DNA of 64,000 nucleotides from Hyperoodon ampullatus (lineage: Eukaryota > Chordata > Mammalia > Artiodactyla > Ziphiidae), in assembly GCA_949752795.1 (NCBI GenBank), contig OX457065.1, positions 1,736,001 to 1,800,000 of the forward strand. The letters run 5' to 3'. The notes under the pieces are model-generated. The model did not search any database and was not told the origin of the DNA. It saw only the letters and a program-made list of their open reading frames with translations. Shown here in pieces: positions 45,764 through 58,379 of this stretch. Both the position numbers and the translations under genes were made by a program. How positions within the stretch are numbered: position 1 is the stretch's first letter; every line of letters begins with the position of its first letter.

Positions 45764-46954
45764 TAAAAGAAAGTCTGAGAAACTGTCACAGCCACAAGGA
45801 ACCTAAGGAGACTTGATTGAATGTAATGTGGTGTCGTGGACGTGGCTCTAGGACCGAAAAAGGACACTGGGGAAACACTAAGACAATCTGAGTAAAGTAT
45901 GCACTTTAGCTAATAGAAGTGTATCAACATTCATTCATCGTAACAAACGTACTATTCTAACGTGAGATGTTAGCAAGAGGGCAAACAGGATGCGGAGTAT
46001 ATGGGAACTCTTTGAACTATCTTCCCAAATTTCCTGTAAATCTAAAACTTTCTAAAATGAAAAACTGAATAAAATCAATCAAACAAACAAACTTTCTCTC
46101 TCATAAAATAATATGAGCATGAGAGGTCCAGGGCTGGCGGCAAGTCTTCTCTGTGTCAGAGACCCAGGCTCCTTCCACACGCCAGACCTGGTCCTTGTCC
46201 ACATGGTCCAACAAGGCTCAGCCCCTGCACCCTGTACCCGCCCCCTCCACTCCTGCACTCTATCCTCTCCATGGCTGAAGTGACAGCACACCCTCCAGGC
46301 ACTCCCTATCCACCCCTGCCACTTCGATATTCACAGCACATCCTAAATTCACCCCTACCACTTTTATATACTCACATTCTACATTCTGGCTGGAAGGGGG
46401 AAGAGGAGGACAAAGGACTTCCCTCTCTGGGAGCACCTGGAAACTGCACATATTGCTCGCAGGGAGAACCCAGATGCGAGGAAGCCTGGGAAATGTAGTT
46501 CTTGCTCTGGGCGGCTGTATAGGCAACCGGGGGCCAAGTTAAATGTGGAGGTCCTGTTTCCAGGAGCAGGAAGGGGAGGGTGGAGCCTGCAGGGGCCGTC
46601 AGCTGCTGTGCTCGCTGTACCAGGGAGCTCTGCAATGCTCTGGGGGAGAAACTGATGCAACAGCCTTGCATTTTCTGCTTGACTTATTCTGACATGCTGG
46701 CTCGACAGTGATTTTTCGATTCCTCAAAACTAGAATTTTCAGGATGTGAGCGGTTATTCAATGTCAGTGAGTAATGAATGAGTGCTGACCCACTCACGTG
46801 CTTTCTAAGCACAAATTCGGACACTGTTTCAAAGGACCCTTTTGAACCTCTGGCGTGTATCCACTGCCCAAGTTTATAGTAGGAAGTCAGGAGCTCGTGT
46901 CCCCAGGCTAAGGAGACAGGAACAGACCTGGGGGGGTGGCGGTGGGCAATGACG
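45764..46954. other. intergenic unique sequence
   Basis: No gene or repeat recognised. The 46260-46680 frames on the minus strand have no domain or conserved start. Confidence 0.45.
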
Positions 46955-47140
46955 CTGATGTCAACTTTCACTGTCTTGGGTTGGAATCCCAGTGTATCAC
47001 TTAGTGTGCTACTTGGGACAAATGACTCACCTTGCTTGGCTTCAACTACATCACCTGTAGAATGGGGATAATAATGACTCCCCGTGGCCAAATTAAATGA
47101 GGTACTAGAACTGACCCACAGAGGAAGCTCAACAAACGTC
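46955..47140 (+). repeat. MIR SINE
   Basis: 'ggttggaatcccagtgtatc', 'acctgtagaatggggataat' and 'aatgactccccgtggccaaa' then 'ttaaatgaggtactagaact' follow MIR order. Confidence 0.8.
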
Positions 47141-47239
47141 TGCTTTCCTTCGAACTGAGGACACCGGCTGTCAGTTACTATGTGCAGAACACTTAGATAG
47201 AAACTACACCCCAAGAAAGGATTTAAAAACCTAGTTTCT

Positions 47240-47442
47240 GGGCTTCCCTGGTGGCGCAGCGGTTGAGAGTCCGCCTGCCGATGCAGGGGACACGGGTTCG
47301 CGCCCCGGTCCAGGAAGACCCCACATGCCGCAGAGCGGCTGGGCCCGTGAGCCATGGCCGCTGAGCCTGCGCGTCCGGAGCCTGTGCTCCGCAACGGGAG
47401 AGGCCACAACAGTGAGAGGCCTGCGTACCGCAAAAAAAAAAC
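47240..47442 (+). mobile_element. CHR-2-type SINE with target duplication
   Basis: Complete copy with perfect ACCTAGTTTCT at 47229-47239 and 47443-47453. Confidence 0.94.
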
Positions 47443-47453
47443 ACCTAGTTTCT

Positions 47454-48244
47454 TGTAAAGAGACATGGGCATGTTTCTAATGATGCATTAGCCAGGTGAT
47501 CAATCCTAACAGGTGTGATAAAGGGACAAAGTGACATCATGTCCACCTACTGCATTGCACTGGGGACAGAGAATCATCACCTCTATGATGTTCCTTCCAA
47601 AAATGCGTGATCTGAATTTAATCATGAAGAAATGCAGACAAACTCATATCAAGGGACATTTTAGAAAACAACTGGCCTGGACTCAAAAATATCAATGTCA
47701 TGGAACACACACATGCACACATGCACATGTGCACACAAAGGAGAGGGAACTATTCTTGCTTAAAGGATGTGAAGAAGTGTAACTAATGAACACAAACATT
47801 TGAAATCTTCCATCAGGAAAAGCTGTAAAAGACACTGTTGTAACAACTGGGAAAAATTGAATATAAACTACACATTAAATAATAGTGTGTGTCAATGTTA
47901 AATTCGTTGACAGAGAATCTCGTGATGGTTAAGTAGACTCATGCCCTTTCTCTTAGGAAATACATGCTGATGTATCTAGAGGTGCAATATCATGATAACT
48001 GAAATTTACTTTCAAATGATTTTTTAAATGTGAATGTGTGTATGTAAGTATATGTGAAGAAAGAGACTGTAAAATAAAATGTGGCAAAATGTTAACAATC
48101 AGTGAGTTGGGACACGGTGTATAATTTTTCACTGTATTATTCTTTTAACTTTGGGGGTGGATTTGAAATTTTTCAAATAAAAGTTGGAGAAGAAAAATAA
48201 GATGCTTTGAAGGGAAAGAACTTGAGTTATATAAAAGAGGGTTA
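47454..48244. other. intergenic unique AT-rich sequence
   Basis: No element recognised. A short (CACATG)n-like run is near 47708-47735. Confidence 0.45.
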
Positions 48245-48572
48245 GGGACTTCCCTGGTGGCACAGTGGTTAAGAATCCGCCTGCCAATGCAAGGGACACG
48301 GGTTCAAGCCCTGGTCCGGGAAGATCCCACATGCTGCAGAACAACTAAGCCCGTGCACCACAACTACTGAGCCTGTGCTCTAGAGACAGTGAGCCACAAC
48401 TACTGAGCCCGTGTGCCAAAACTACTGAGCCCACATGTCTATAGCCCGTACTCCACAACGAGAGAAGCCACCGCAGTGAGAAGCCTGCACACCGCAATGA
48501 AGAGTAGCCCCCGCTCGCCGCAACGAAGACCCGACACAGACATAAATAAATAAATAAAATGTATTTAAAAAA
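48245..48572 (+). mobile_element. CHR-1-type SINE, long form
   Basis: The 328-bp copy holds several 'acaactactgagcc' repeats and a (AAAT)n tail. The flanks GAGGGTTA and ATAGGGTTA are an imperfect duplication. Confidence 0.9.
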
Positions 48573-48702
48573 ATAGGGTTAAACTGAGGCAATGTGTTCA
48601 AGAGAAATTCTGATTCTACTGACCTATTACTGCTTCTACCAGTGACAATGTAAAAAATAATAAAATGTTTACATTTTTTTAAAAAAGGAAAAAAGCAAGA
48701 TG

Positions 48703-49082
48703 TCTTAGTCCATTCAAGCTACAACAAACAACAAAGTACCACAGGCTGGGTGGTTTATAAGCAACAGAAATTTACTGCTCACAGGTCTGGAGGCTGGAAG
48801 TCTGAGGTCAGGATGCTGCCACGGTCGGGTCCTGGGGAGGGCCCTTTTCTGGGTTGCAGACAGCTGACCTCTTGTGTCCTCACCGGTGTGGCAAGAGCAT
48901 GAGCTAGCCCTCTGTGGTCTCTTACCAAGGCACTAATCCCACCCACGAGGCTCCACCCTCATCAGCTCATCACCTCCCAAAGGCCCCACCTCCTAGTACT
49001 GTCACACTGAGGGTTAGGTTTCAACACATGGCTCTGGGGAGACACAACTATCACAACTATGGACACGTTCAGTCCATAACAC
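48703..49082 (+). mobile_element. MLT1-type LTR (ERVL-MaLR), solo
   Basis: It runs from 'gtcttagtccattcaagcta' through 'ctgggtggtttataagcaac', 'aggtctggaggctggaagtc' and 'ggccccacctcctagtactg' to 'cagtccataaca'. Both ends are present without internal retroviral sequence, so it is a solo LTR. Confidence 0.82.
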
Positions 49083-49703
49083 AGGGGTCCCTGGCTCACA
49101 GTGGGCCCAGCACTGTCGGTGCACAGTGGATGAACCTGGATGGACAAGATGGCCGTCAGCTCCACCCCTCCCTCTGGGACCTCATCAGGTTTGCCACTGA
49201 TAACAACACGTAAGATAATGTCACAAGCTGAGGCAGGAAAGGGGTGACTGTCTTGTAAAATATATTCACACAAACGTGAATTTCCACATGAGATCAAAAA
49301 GCATCAAGCAGCCGCTGACAGATTAAGCCTGAGGACAGAGGCTTGTCAAAAGTTGGGAATTCTGGCTGCTGGGGCAATTGGTAGAACCAAGGAATGCAAA
49401 GGCCTGTGTGGGGATTTGAAATCCCTCCCTCTTTTTCCTGTGCGTGTGTAGAAGTGGTTTACTCTCGTGCAGCTGGATGGTGGAGTAACACGAAACTCAA
49501 TTTCATTAGAGGAGGACTTTCCATTTCAGTGATTAACTATGGCTCAGCTGACAGGGAATTGCCTGGCTCTGCAGCAGGGAATGCTGCCAAGAGGACACAG
49601 AAGAGGACTCAACTAAGAATCAGGAGAACACATGTGAAAGCTCCTAGCAGTTCCTGGAGTGCAGTAGGTAGGCAACAAATTTTACATTAAAAATAATTTA
49701 AGG
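49083..49703. other. intergenic unique sequence
   Basis: No recognised element. Confidence 0.4.
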
Positions 49704-50000
49704 GGGACTTCCCTGGTGGTCCAGTGGGTAAGACTCCATGCTCCCAATGCAGGGGGCCCAGGTTCGATCCCTGGTCAGGGACCTAGATACTGCCTGTGTG
49801 CCGCAGCTAAGAAGCCCACATGCCACAACTAAGAGTCTGCATGCCGCAACTAGAGTTCACATGCTGCAACTAAGAGTCTGATGCCACAACTAAGAGTCCG
49901 CATGCTGCAACTAAAAGATCCCACATGCCGCAACTAAAGATCCCACGAGCCGCAACTAAGACCTGGTGCAGCCAAAATCATTAATTAATTCATTCATTCA
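49704..50000 (+). mobile_element. CHR-family SINE with expanded internal tandem repeat
   Basis: The SINE head ('ggacttccctggtggtccag') is followed by about six degenerate 20-22-bp units of the form TGCCGCAACTAAGAGTCTGCA between about 49800 and 49960, then a TTAATTCATT-type tail. The unit count is higher than in the other copies here. Confidence 0.88.
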
Positions 50001-51214
50001 TTTAAGAAACTTCCAGAATGTGACATATGTCCTCAGGGAAGTGTGGGGGGAGCAGTTTGCCCAGTGAATGTGGAGAACCCCCGCTCACACAGCTGGCCCC
50101 CAACACGGGAGGACCCAGCCACACACATTCATTGTAAGTTTGCAATCATTTTCCCTCTCTTTGGGCTCCTATCTCCAACCTATCAATGGTATGCACACCT
50201 CATGTTCCTGCTTTTAAACAGGAGATTCAACACAAAAAATGATAGCACAGTGATTTCACAGAGGAAGAAAGGGAACGTGAGTTACTTCAGTTCTTCATCT
50301 TTTACTGATGACTTCGAGTTTCTACTTCCGGTGAAAATTTAAAACAGTGAAATTGAGTATGAATACAGTATCAATTCCCCGCTTGAAAATTAATGTAATT
50401 AAAATTTTAATGTTGCCTCTTCCTTTTTGTACACACGTGTGCATGTGCATGTTTGTATGCACTGACATGATTATATGTACAAAGTTCAATAAAAGATGTT
50501 CAGCCTGCAGCATTTCTCCTCCAGACAGTCTTCTTCTTCATTCTTATTACTTCATGATGATTACCGAAAAAAATTTTGTTGTATGAGAGGAGAGATGTTT
50601 AACAAAGTATTCTCTTGCAGGCGTGCCCGGTGGAGGTAGCAGATTGAGCCCAGGCATCTCTTTTGCTCTGAACTCCCTTTTAGATGAACACAGCGTTGCT
50701 TTAAAGCCATCAACTGTGATCAGAGGAGGCAGGCGGGGCGGGGGCGGGAGCATGGCCAGATTCAGGCTGCAGAGTCCCGGAGCACCGGGCTGGGGCGCCA
50801 GGCACCTGTGGCAGGCAGGGTGACGAGGAGCAGGCAGCACCCAGGCCCCTCCCCACGCTGCATCACTGGTGACTGCCCCGCCCCCAGCCTAGCAGAAGAC
50901 AAGAAATTTATTTGGGGGGATATAAAAGTGAGTCTGGGGGACACGAGGGACAACTGAGTGTTGTGATACCGAGAAAACAAAAAGATATGTGTATTCTGGA
51001 TGGTGAAATCCCCAGCCCTCTCCCCGACTCAGTCTCCAGAAATCTTGCCCTTGAGGCAGGAGCCTGGAGGACCTTTCTAGATGGAATCCAGATGGAATCT
51101 GATGAGTGACACTGGGACATCCCAACTAAACGACCCGGCCGCACCACCCTGCAGCGAAGCTCAAAGTTGTCAGGCCCCACCCATGCCCTCGGTTCCCAGT
51201 CGGCATTTAGTGTC
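50001..51214. other. intergenic unique sequence
   Basis: No gene or repeat recognised. A short GC-rich patch lies at 50725-50830. Confidence 0.45.
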
Positions 51215-51856
51215 CCATTTCCGAATATGAGGAGACCTGCAAAGGTCATCAGACATCAGAGGAAAGGCCCTAACCTGAAAGATGGGGGCCAAAATGCAGA
51301 TGGAGGTGGACCAAGATGGAAAAAAAGAACAGCAATTTGGAGAAAACAGGGATTTTTGCAAGAGAAGAAAGCTTTAAAAAAAAAAATCATTAGTATCCTC
51401 AAAAAGATAAAACGAGATATTGCAAACATGAAACAGACAGGATGTAATAAAAACTAACATTCAGAGAACAAAAAAGAATTTTGGTAATTAAAATCATGAT
51501 TGCCAAAATGGAAAGCTCCGTAGAAGGTTTAGAAGATGAAAGTAAGTTCAGAAAGTAGACAACAAGACCAAAGTTGGAAAATAAAGGAGAAAAGTTGAGA
51601 AAATTTAACGACTGGCCTGAGAAGCTCAGGATTCAAAGAATCGCGGTTTCAGAAAAAAGAGAATCAAATAGAGGGTGGGTGGGGACAGATGGGGGAAGGG
51701 TCTAAAAACCTCCCCAGAAGATGCGTTGCCACATTGCAAAGACCCACCAAGTGCCCACTGAGGCACATGGTCCTGAAACCTCAGGACGCTGCAGACAGAA
51801 AAGACGCACAAGCTTCCAGCAAAAGACTGAGAAGGAAAGATCAAGAATCAGACAGA
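51215..51856 (+). mobile_element. old L1/HAL1-like ORF1 region
   Basis: The words 'ctcaaaaagataaaacgaga', 'tgaaacagacaggatgtaat', 'aacattcagagaacaaaaaa' and 'gcacaagcttccagcaaaag' follow L1 ORF1 order. There are many stops. It is cut at 51857 by a SINE. Confidence 0.65.
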
Positions 51857-52182
51857 GGGTTTCCCTGGTGGCTCACTGGTTAAGAATCCACCTGCCAATG
51901 CAGGGGACACGGGTTCGAGCCCCGGTCCAGGAAGATCCCACATGCCGCGGAGCAACTAAGCCCGTGCGCCACAACTACTGAGCCTGCACTCTAGAGCCCG
52001 TGTGCCACAACTACTGAAGTCCGCGTGCTTAGACCCCGTGCTCCGCAACAAGAGAAGCCACTGCAATGAGAAGCGGGCGCACGGCAACAAAGAGTAGCCC
52101 CCGCTCGCTGCAACTGGAGAGCCTGTGCGCAGCAACGAAGACCCAACACAGCCAAAAATAAATAAATAAATAATTTTTTTCA
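51857..52182 (+). mobile_element. CHR-1-type SINE, long form
   Basis: The head 'gggtttccctggtggctcac', the long body with 'ccacaactactgagcctgca', and the (AAAT)n tail are all present. It is inserted in the L1/HAL1-like ORF1 remnant. Confidence 0.9.
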
Positions 52183-52197
52183 AAAATCAGCTGGATA

Positions 52198-52355
52198 GGG
52201 ACTTCCCTGGCAGTCCAGTGACTAAGACTCTACGCTCCCAAAGCCAGGGGCCCCTGGTCCGATCCCTGGTCAGGGAACTAGATCCCACATGCTGCAACTA
52301 AGACCCGATGCAGCCAAATAAATACGTAAATATTAAAAAAAAAAAAAAAAAAAAG
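52198..52355 (+). mobile_element. short CHR SINE with target duplication
   Basis: A 158-bp copy sits directly behind the previous SINE. Imperfect duplications AATCAGCTGGATA and AATCGGTTGGATA flank it (52185-52197 and 52356-52368). Confidence 0.88.
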
Positions 52356-52375
52356 AATCGGTTGGATAAGCTGGC

Positions 52376-52830
52376 ATTGTATTAGTTTCCCATTGCTACT
52401 ATAAATAATAACCACAAATTTAATAGCTAATAACAACACACATTTAGTATCTGATACTAAATAGAGATCAGAAATCCCACATGGATCTTACTGGGCTGAA
52501 GTCAGGATGTAGGGTCAGCTGTCTCTTTATGGAGGCTCTGAGGGAGAGTCCGATTCTCTGCCTTTTCTGGCTTCTAGGGGTCACCTGTGTTCTTTGGCTG
52601 GTGGCCCCCCTATCGTCAAAGCCGGCATCACAGCATTCTCAAGCCTCTCTCTCTATCCTCCTTCCCCTTGCCAGCCACCCCCAACTCTGCTTCCACTCTC
52701 ACATCTCCTCCTTGGATTCTGACCCTTCCACCTCCCTCTGATAAGGACCCTGTGATTCCATTTGACCCACGAGGACAGTTCCCCTCGTTCAACATCCTTA
52801 ATGCAGTCACACCTGCAGAGTCCCTTCTGT
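52376..52830 (+). mobile_element. MLT1-type LTR (ERVL-MaLR)
   Basis: 'attgtattagtttcccattg' and 'ctactataaataataaccac' begin the LTR. 'gggctgaagtcaggatgtag' and 'aaggaccctgtgattccatt' follow in the expected order. It is diverged. Confidence 0.75.
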
Positions 52831-53785
52831 CATGTGAAGCACCATGTTCACAGGCTCCAGGGTTACAGCTGTGCATCTTTGGGTTGGGGGCATTAGTGTG
52901 CCCCCCACCCCAGCACTGGACTTCTAAAGAGCAGCCCTGGAACACAGCTGGCAGTTCAGCACCCCTCTCCATTCTGCATGAAATCACTTCCTGCCTGGAA
53001 GCTTCTTCTCCTCCGCCAAACTATCAATCAAGTGGGAGAGGAAAATAAAGACATTTTCCAGAGTAAATTCTCAAAACACTTACGTCCCACACATCCTCTC
53101 TCGAGAAACTCCTGGAGGATGTTCTCAGACAAATGACTCAACTAAGAAAGAGAAGGCACTGGGGTTACAGGAAAGAGTAGATACAGGGAGGAAGGAAAGG
53201 GTATCAGCAAAATGGTACTGAAGACACAGTGCAGAAGGACAGCTGTGGGCCGTCCAGACTTGAGCGGTTTAGAAGAGTCCGGAGACACTCCCTTGGGAAG
53301 ATGAACTGAGAGTATATCTGATGCATGGGACCTTACTGTGAGAAAATACAGATAATGCGTAAACAGTCTGGGACAGAATTAACAATAAGTTCATGGAAAA
53401 CCAAGCATATGAAAATAAAAGACAGCTATTTACTCCAAGGAAAACAAAAGCTGTGCAGGAAAAGAAAAGTTAATCATACATTACCACTTTGGGCAGTTTC
53501 ATAGCTGCAAATAGTATTTCCATAGCCATGAAAATGTGAATATCGATCATCTGTTCAACCGAAACCAAGGTAAAGCAACCATGGGAGGGTGAGGGTGGCC
53601 CAGAGTGGGAAGCAGGGCTGGGAAGCAAGTCTGAGTGGGGATCAGTAGATATGGAGAAGAACTGAAAAAGCCAGAAGGAGCAATATGAGAATGTTATTTA
53701 GGGGCCCGTAAGCACAAGCCAAAACAATCGTCCAGAAGAGGTAAAGGCGAAGGGAAATGTGGATGAGAAAGAGAAATGGGACTGT
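52831..53785. other. intergenic unique sequence
   Basis: Nothing recognised. Confidence 0.4.
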
Positions 53786-53840
53786 CTAGTAAGGGTCAGC
53801 AAACCTTTTCTGCAAAGAGCCAGACAGTAAAATCTACAAC
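53786..53840. repeat. short DNA-transposon-like fragment
   Basis: 'gggtcagcaaaccttttctg' and 'caaagagccagacagtaaa' match a common mammalian repeat head. It is cut short where the adjacent LTR starts. The family is not assigned. Confidence 0.45.
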
Positions 53841-53844
53841 AGAT

Positions 53845-54265
53845 TCATTCTCTATGCTGCATCACAAACAGTCACAAATGTGGTGACTCAACACCATTTA
53901 TTAACCCTCAGCTCTGTAGGTCAGAACATGGCACAGCGTGGCTGGATTCTCTGCTCGCAGCTCACATGCCTGAAATCAAGGTGCTGGCAGGCTCCCCTTA
54001 CCTGGAGTCTCTGGGGAAGGAGCTGCCCCAGCTCAGCCAGTGCTGGCAGCTTCCAAGTCCTGGTGCTCATAGGACCGAGGGCCCCATTCCTGCCACATGG
54101 CCCCTCCATCCTCAAGGTCTCATGCACTTCCAACCTCTCTAGCTCCCTCTTCTGCTTTTAAGGACCCACCCAGATGATCCAGGAGAACTTCCTTGTTTTA
54201 AGGTCCACTGATTAGCAACCTTAATCACATCTGCAAAGCCCCTATGCCAAGCGAAGTAACACAGT
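53845..54265 (+). mobile_element. MLT1-type LTR (ERVL-MaLR)
   Basis: 'ctatgctgcatcacaaacag', 'caccatttattaaccctcag' and 'ttccttgttttaaggtccac' then 'aaccttaatcacatctgcaa' follow the LTR pattern. Confidence 0.72.
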
Positions 54266-55892
54266 CGTGGGTAACACCAGACAGGGAAGGTCACAGGGCT
54301 TTGGGAGTCACACCGCCTCTGTCACCTGGACTCAGCTCTGCCCTGTCGCGCAAGCACACGCATAGGACACCCAGGGAAAGAGCTGGAGGAACACCAAGTC
54401 CTAGCTGTTATCACCTCTGGGGAAGGGGCTGAGGCTGGGCATTTTATTCTGCATCCTCACCACCCTCTGATTACTTCACAGTGTTCTGATTAAGCAATAA
54501 AAATCTTAAAACTGTATGTGTGTATAAATAAACAAGTGTTAACACAGGCACCGAAAAACTCAGCCAACGATGGTGATTATAACTGACGTGATTATAACTA
54601 TGGAGCTTTCTCTCTCCAAATTACACATTCTTGTCACCTCTGGTTGTTCTCTTACCAGGAGCTATGGCTATGGTTAACAGAAAAATACATATACGTTTAA
54701 TTGTACTGATGTTTATGAAGACTTTAAGTAAAGACCTAGGTAGTAAACAGTTAGAATAGTTATCCATAGAAGACAAATACTCGTGTTGCAACTTAAGTTA
54801 AAAGTGCAATATAAAAGAGTGTACCCAGAAAATGAATCCAGCTACATAAATATTCATGGAAAACGACTGGAAGGAAACCCACTAAGATGCTAACAGTGGG
54901 TGTTCCAGGCAGTGAAATCACAGATAATTATTTCCTCCTTTCTAGTTTTTTAATACTTCCCAATTTTCTATTATAAGCATGTATCATTTTTATAATTGAA
55001 AAAAAATCAGCACTCTTTTTTAAAAAACTAAATATAAGTGCCAAGTACACTGCAGGATTCATGTCAGTGGGTTGCCAAGTTTTCTTTCCAGCAGAGAAGG
55101 CTGCTTGGGAAACAGAAAAACTCAGAGATGTTCTTGGTGAACCTGGGTTCTCAAGAAAAGCAAACAGGATGCCCAGGTGGGAAGGTGAGATCATACCATT
55201 TTATAATCACAGGTGGGGCAACTCCTGCCCAGACCAGAGCTCCCAGAGATACTGAAAAGGCCCCCACCCCTGTCCCATAGTTGGCATGTGCTGGTGAGCT
55301 GCTATTTTCCATAGAGACCAGATTTCTGATTCCCATATTCCTAACACCACCTACTCTTTCAACACCCCATGTGTGATATTCTAGCAAGTGGCTTCCTCTG
55401 CAGGTTGATGATATGCTTTATCAGTGCATATTCACACAGCTCAGGGGAACACACATGCGCTTGAAATGCAGCTCTCACCACCCCTTACTGGACAGGCCCT
55501 TCCCCAGACATGCGTATCTGTGACACTTCAGTCCCTGGCCAGCCAGCTTGGAGCCCCTGCTCCCCGACCAGGTGCTGTGGGAGATTCAAGGATGCCAGGG
55601 TAGGGCACCTGGACTTACAGGAACTCACAACCAATGAGACACAAAACGCATCCAAAAAAGGAGGCACATAGGGAGAATGGCAAGTGCCCTAAAAGGTCAA
55701 GTTCAAATGCCTTGTCAGGGGAGATTAATGCAGTTTAACAGAGGGAGTGACAATTGAGCTGTGCCTTAAAGCATGTGGAGGATTTGTTCATGATGAGATG
55801 GGAAGAAAAACCAAAAACATTCCAGCCCATTCCCAAAAAGGCAGCAGGAACACAACCATCATTTTTTATGACTTTCTAGAATCCGAAATATT
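54266..55892. other. intergenic sequence, with L2-like piece near 55560-55800
   Basis: 55610-55790 resembles an inverted L2 ('ggacttacaggaactcacaa', 'gagctgtgccttaaagcatg'). No gene is recognised in the rest. Confidence 0.45.
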
Positions 55893-55904
55893 AAAGTATT
55901 ACCT

Positions 55905-56312
55905 AAAAAAGAATGAAACAATGCCATTTGCAGCAACATGGATGGACCTAGAGATTATCATACTAAGTGAAGTCAGACAGAGAAAGACAAATATCATACG
56001 ACATCACTTATATGTGGAATCTTAAAAAATGATACAAATGAACTTATTTACAAAACAGAAATAGACTCACAGAAAACAAACTTATGGTTACCAAAAAGGG
56101 AAGGGGAGGGATAAATCAGGAGCTTGGAATTAACAGATACACACTACTATATATAAAATAGGTAAACAGTAAGGCCCTACTGTATGGCACAGGGAACTAT
56201 ATGTATACATGTATATATATGACTGAATCACTTTGCTGTATACCTGAAACACTGTAAGTCAACTATACTTCAATAAAAAATAAGATAAAATAGAAATAAA
56301 TTAATAAAAAAT
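55905..56312 (+). mobile_element. 5'-truncated L1 3' end with target duplication
   Basis: This is the last 408 bp of an artiodactyl-type L1: the ORF2 C-terminus ([18 protein letters not shown]), then the 3' UTR with 'cactttgctgtatacctgaa' and the final 'atacttcaataaaaa'. Flanks AAAGTATTACCT (55893-55904) and AAAGCATTACCT (56313-56324) are the target duplication. Confidence 0.9.
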
Positions 56313-56504
56313 AAAGCATTACCTGCAGACTGGAGGGCAGCAGCCCCACCTGAACCATCACATTAGGCCAAGAGGCACCCCTGAGGGAGCAAATCAAACT
56401 TCCTGTCTGGATCCAATGTGCTCCGAAAAGCCACCAATAAAAAGGTTCTGAAACCTCAGCCTGGCTACAGGAAGCTCAAATTCAAACCACACTGGGAACC
56501 AATG

Positions 56505-56960
56505 TCCTCTGCAGGTGAGGCTGTGGGGAGACTCGAATCCTCATACACTGCAGGTGGGAGTGCAAAATGGTAGCACCCCCTGGGGGGAATCTGGTGACAC
56601 CCAGGAAAACCATCTCTTGTGACCAATGCCACTTCCAGGAGTCTTCAGTGAAGACACACTGCATCCCACGAGGCATGTACACAAGGCTGCTCTTCACAGC
56701 TCTACGTGTAACACAAAAGAATGTAAACAAACAAATGCCCATCAGTCGGGACTAGCTGAACAAAGTAAGGCAGGTCCACGCAGCGGAGTGCTGTGCACCT
56801 ATATGTAAGAATGAGGAGTACCTCTGTCTTCTGCAATAGCACGATCTCCAGGAGACTACATAAGTGAAAAGAATAAGGGACGGAATGTTATGTAGAGCAG
56901 ATCGGATACATGTGCCTAAGAAAGGGGGAATGTATGTGTGTGCTTGTGCTATATGTATTA
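56505..56960 (+). mobile_element. old L1 3' ORF2 fragment
   Basis: 'gctgtggggagactcgaatc', 'gtgggagtgcaaaatggtag' and 'cacaaggctgctcttcacag', then 'gtaaacaaacaaatgcccat', are the conserved L1 ORF2 tail in order. Confidence 0.75.
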
Positions 56961-57703
56961 AAAAAAAATGAGGGGGATAACCCAAAAGCTAATAGGTTAC
57001 CTGTGAAGTGGGGACAGAATGAGTCAGAAGGAACAGGAAAGGAAGTCAGACCCACAGAGGGTTTCCAGATTTCACTTAGAAACGGTGATTTGCACCCCTC
57101 CAGCGGGAGGTGCTCTAAGGACCAAAGAAGTGCAAAGAAATCTTAAAAGCGTTTTCAATAATCATATATAGTTAATAATAGTACTGGAAGTGTAATTCTG
57201 AAACACACACACATAGTAAATAAGAAGTAGGCAACAAGTATCACTAGGAACCAAGCTTTTTGTTGTTGTTGTTAAAAAAGTATAAAATCTAACAATTTAA
57301 GGAAAAACTCCGTAAGTCTTCATTTGAATGAAAAATACCATTATAACCTCAGCACACTCTCAAAAGAATAAAGTATTTCCCAGCAATGTCTAGAAACAAT
57401 GATGGACCCAGTAATCACAAGCACCCCTAGCACCCAGGCTGTGGCTTCTAAATGCCATTTCCTGCTGAGAGAGTACCAAGGCTCCATGGAAAACAGCTAA
57501 TTCCAGATATGGGGCAGGAAAGAGAAAAGATAAGCCTGTAACATCTGTCCTTCCTAGGGTCATGTCAAAAGCACTCAGGAGCCAACTTGGAGAGGCTCAA
57601 ACTAGCCAAAAATGAGGCAGTTTGATCATCAGAAAGAATAACTGCAATGGACTGGAGCTCATTGCCCATGGGTTCAAAATGAAATTAAAATTAAAAATCT
57701 CTC
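56961..57703. other. intergenic unique sequence
   Basis: Possible further L1 3' UTR debris up to about 57180, otherwise nothing recognised. Confidence 0.4.
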
Positions 57704-57909
57704 GGGCTTCCCTGGTGGCACAGTGGTTGAGAGTCCGCCTGCTGATGCAGGGGACGCGGGTTCGTGCCCTGGTCCGGGAGGATCCCACGTGCCACGGAGC
57801 GGCTGGGCCCGTGAGCCATGGCCACTGAGCCTGCGCGTCCAGAGCCTGTGCTCCGCAGCGGGAGAGGCCACAACGGTGAGAGGCCCGCGTACCGCAAAAA
57901 AAAAAAAAA
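57704..57909 (+). mobile_element. CHR-2-type SINE
   Basis: Complete copy with a pure A tail. No clear target duplication was found. Confidence 0.93.
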
Positions 57910-58379
57910 GATTTACATTCAGTAGTATTTAGTCAACATTAGGTCAGAGGAAGAGCTGATCCATCCCGGGCACCCACAAGTGTCTGTGAAGGTTGGGCCA
58001 GGCACCTGGGAGTGAACCCTCCCCAGGACTCCCTGCTCAGCAGGAAGTCTGCACCCCACAACCTCTGACTTCATCTGGTTGTGCTGTATTTGTGGAAGTT
58101 AAAAGCAGAGGGTAACCTTGGAAATCATCTATTTCAATCTCCTCACATGTCAGAAGAAAGTCTCAAGGTGGCACCCCAGGTCCCTCAACTCCAGACAGAG
58201 CTGATCTGTAGCTGGGGGCAGAACCACCGGCATGGCGGCCCCGAGGTTGTCAGAAGAGTCTGTCCTTCTGCGTCAGTCAAGAGATAGCTGTTCCCCTGAG
58301 CCCTCTGAGGGCCCACTTCCATCCCAGCTGTCCTGTCTCCTCCTCTAGAACCTTCCAGACACTGTCACGGTCCAAAACC

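Noticed and set aside
46684..47472. Minus-strand frame of 262 codons
   Set aside because: Its first third is read-through of the inverted CHR-2 SINE (GLSLLWPLPLRSTGSGRAGS) and the rest crosses a MIR. Similar frames occur at every CHR-2 copy.
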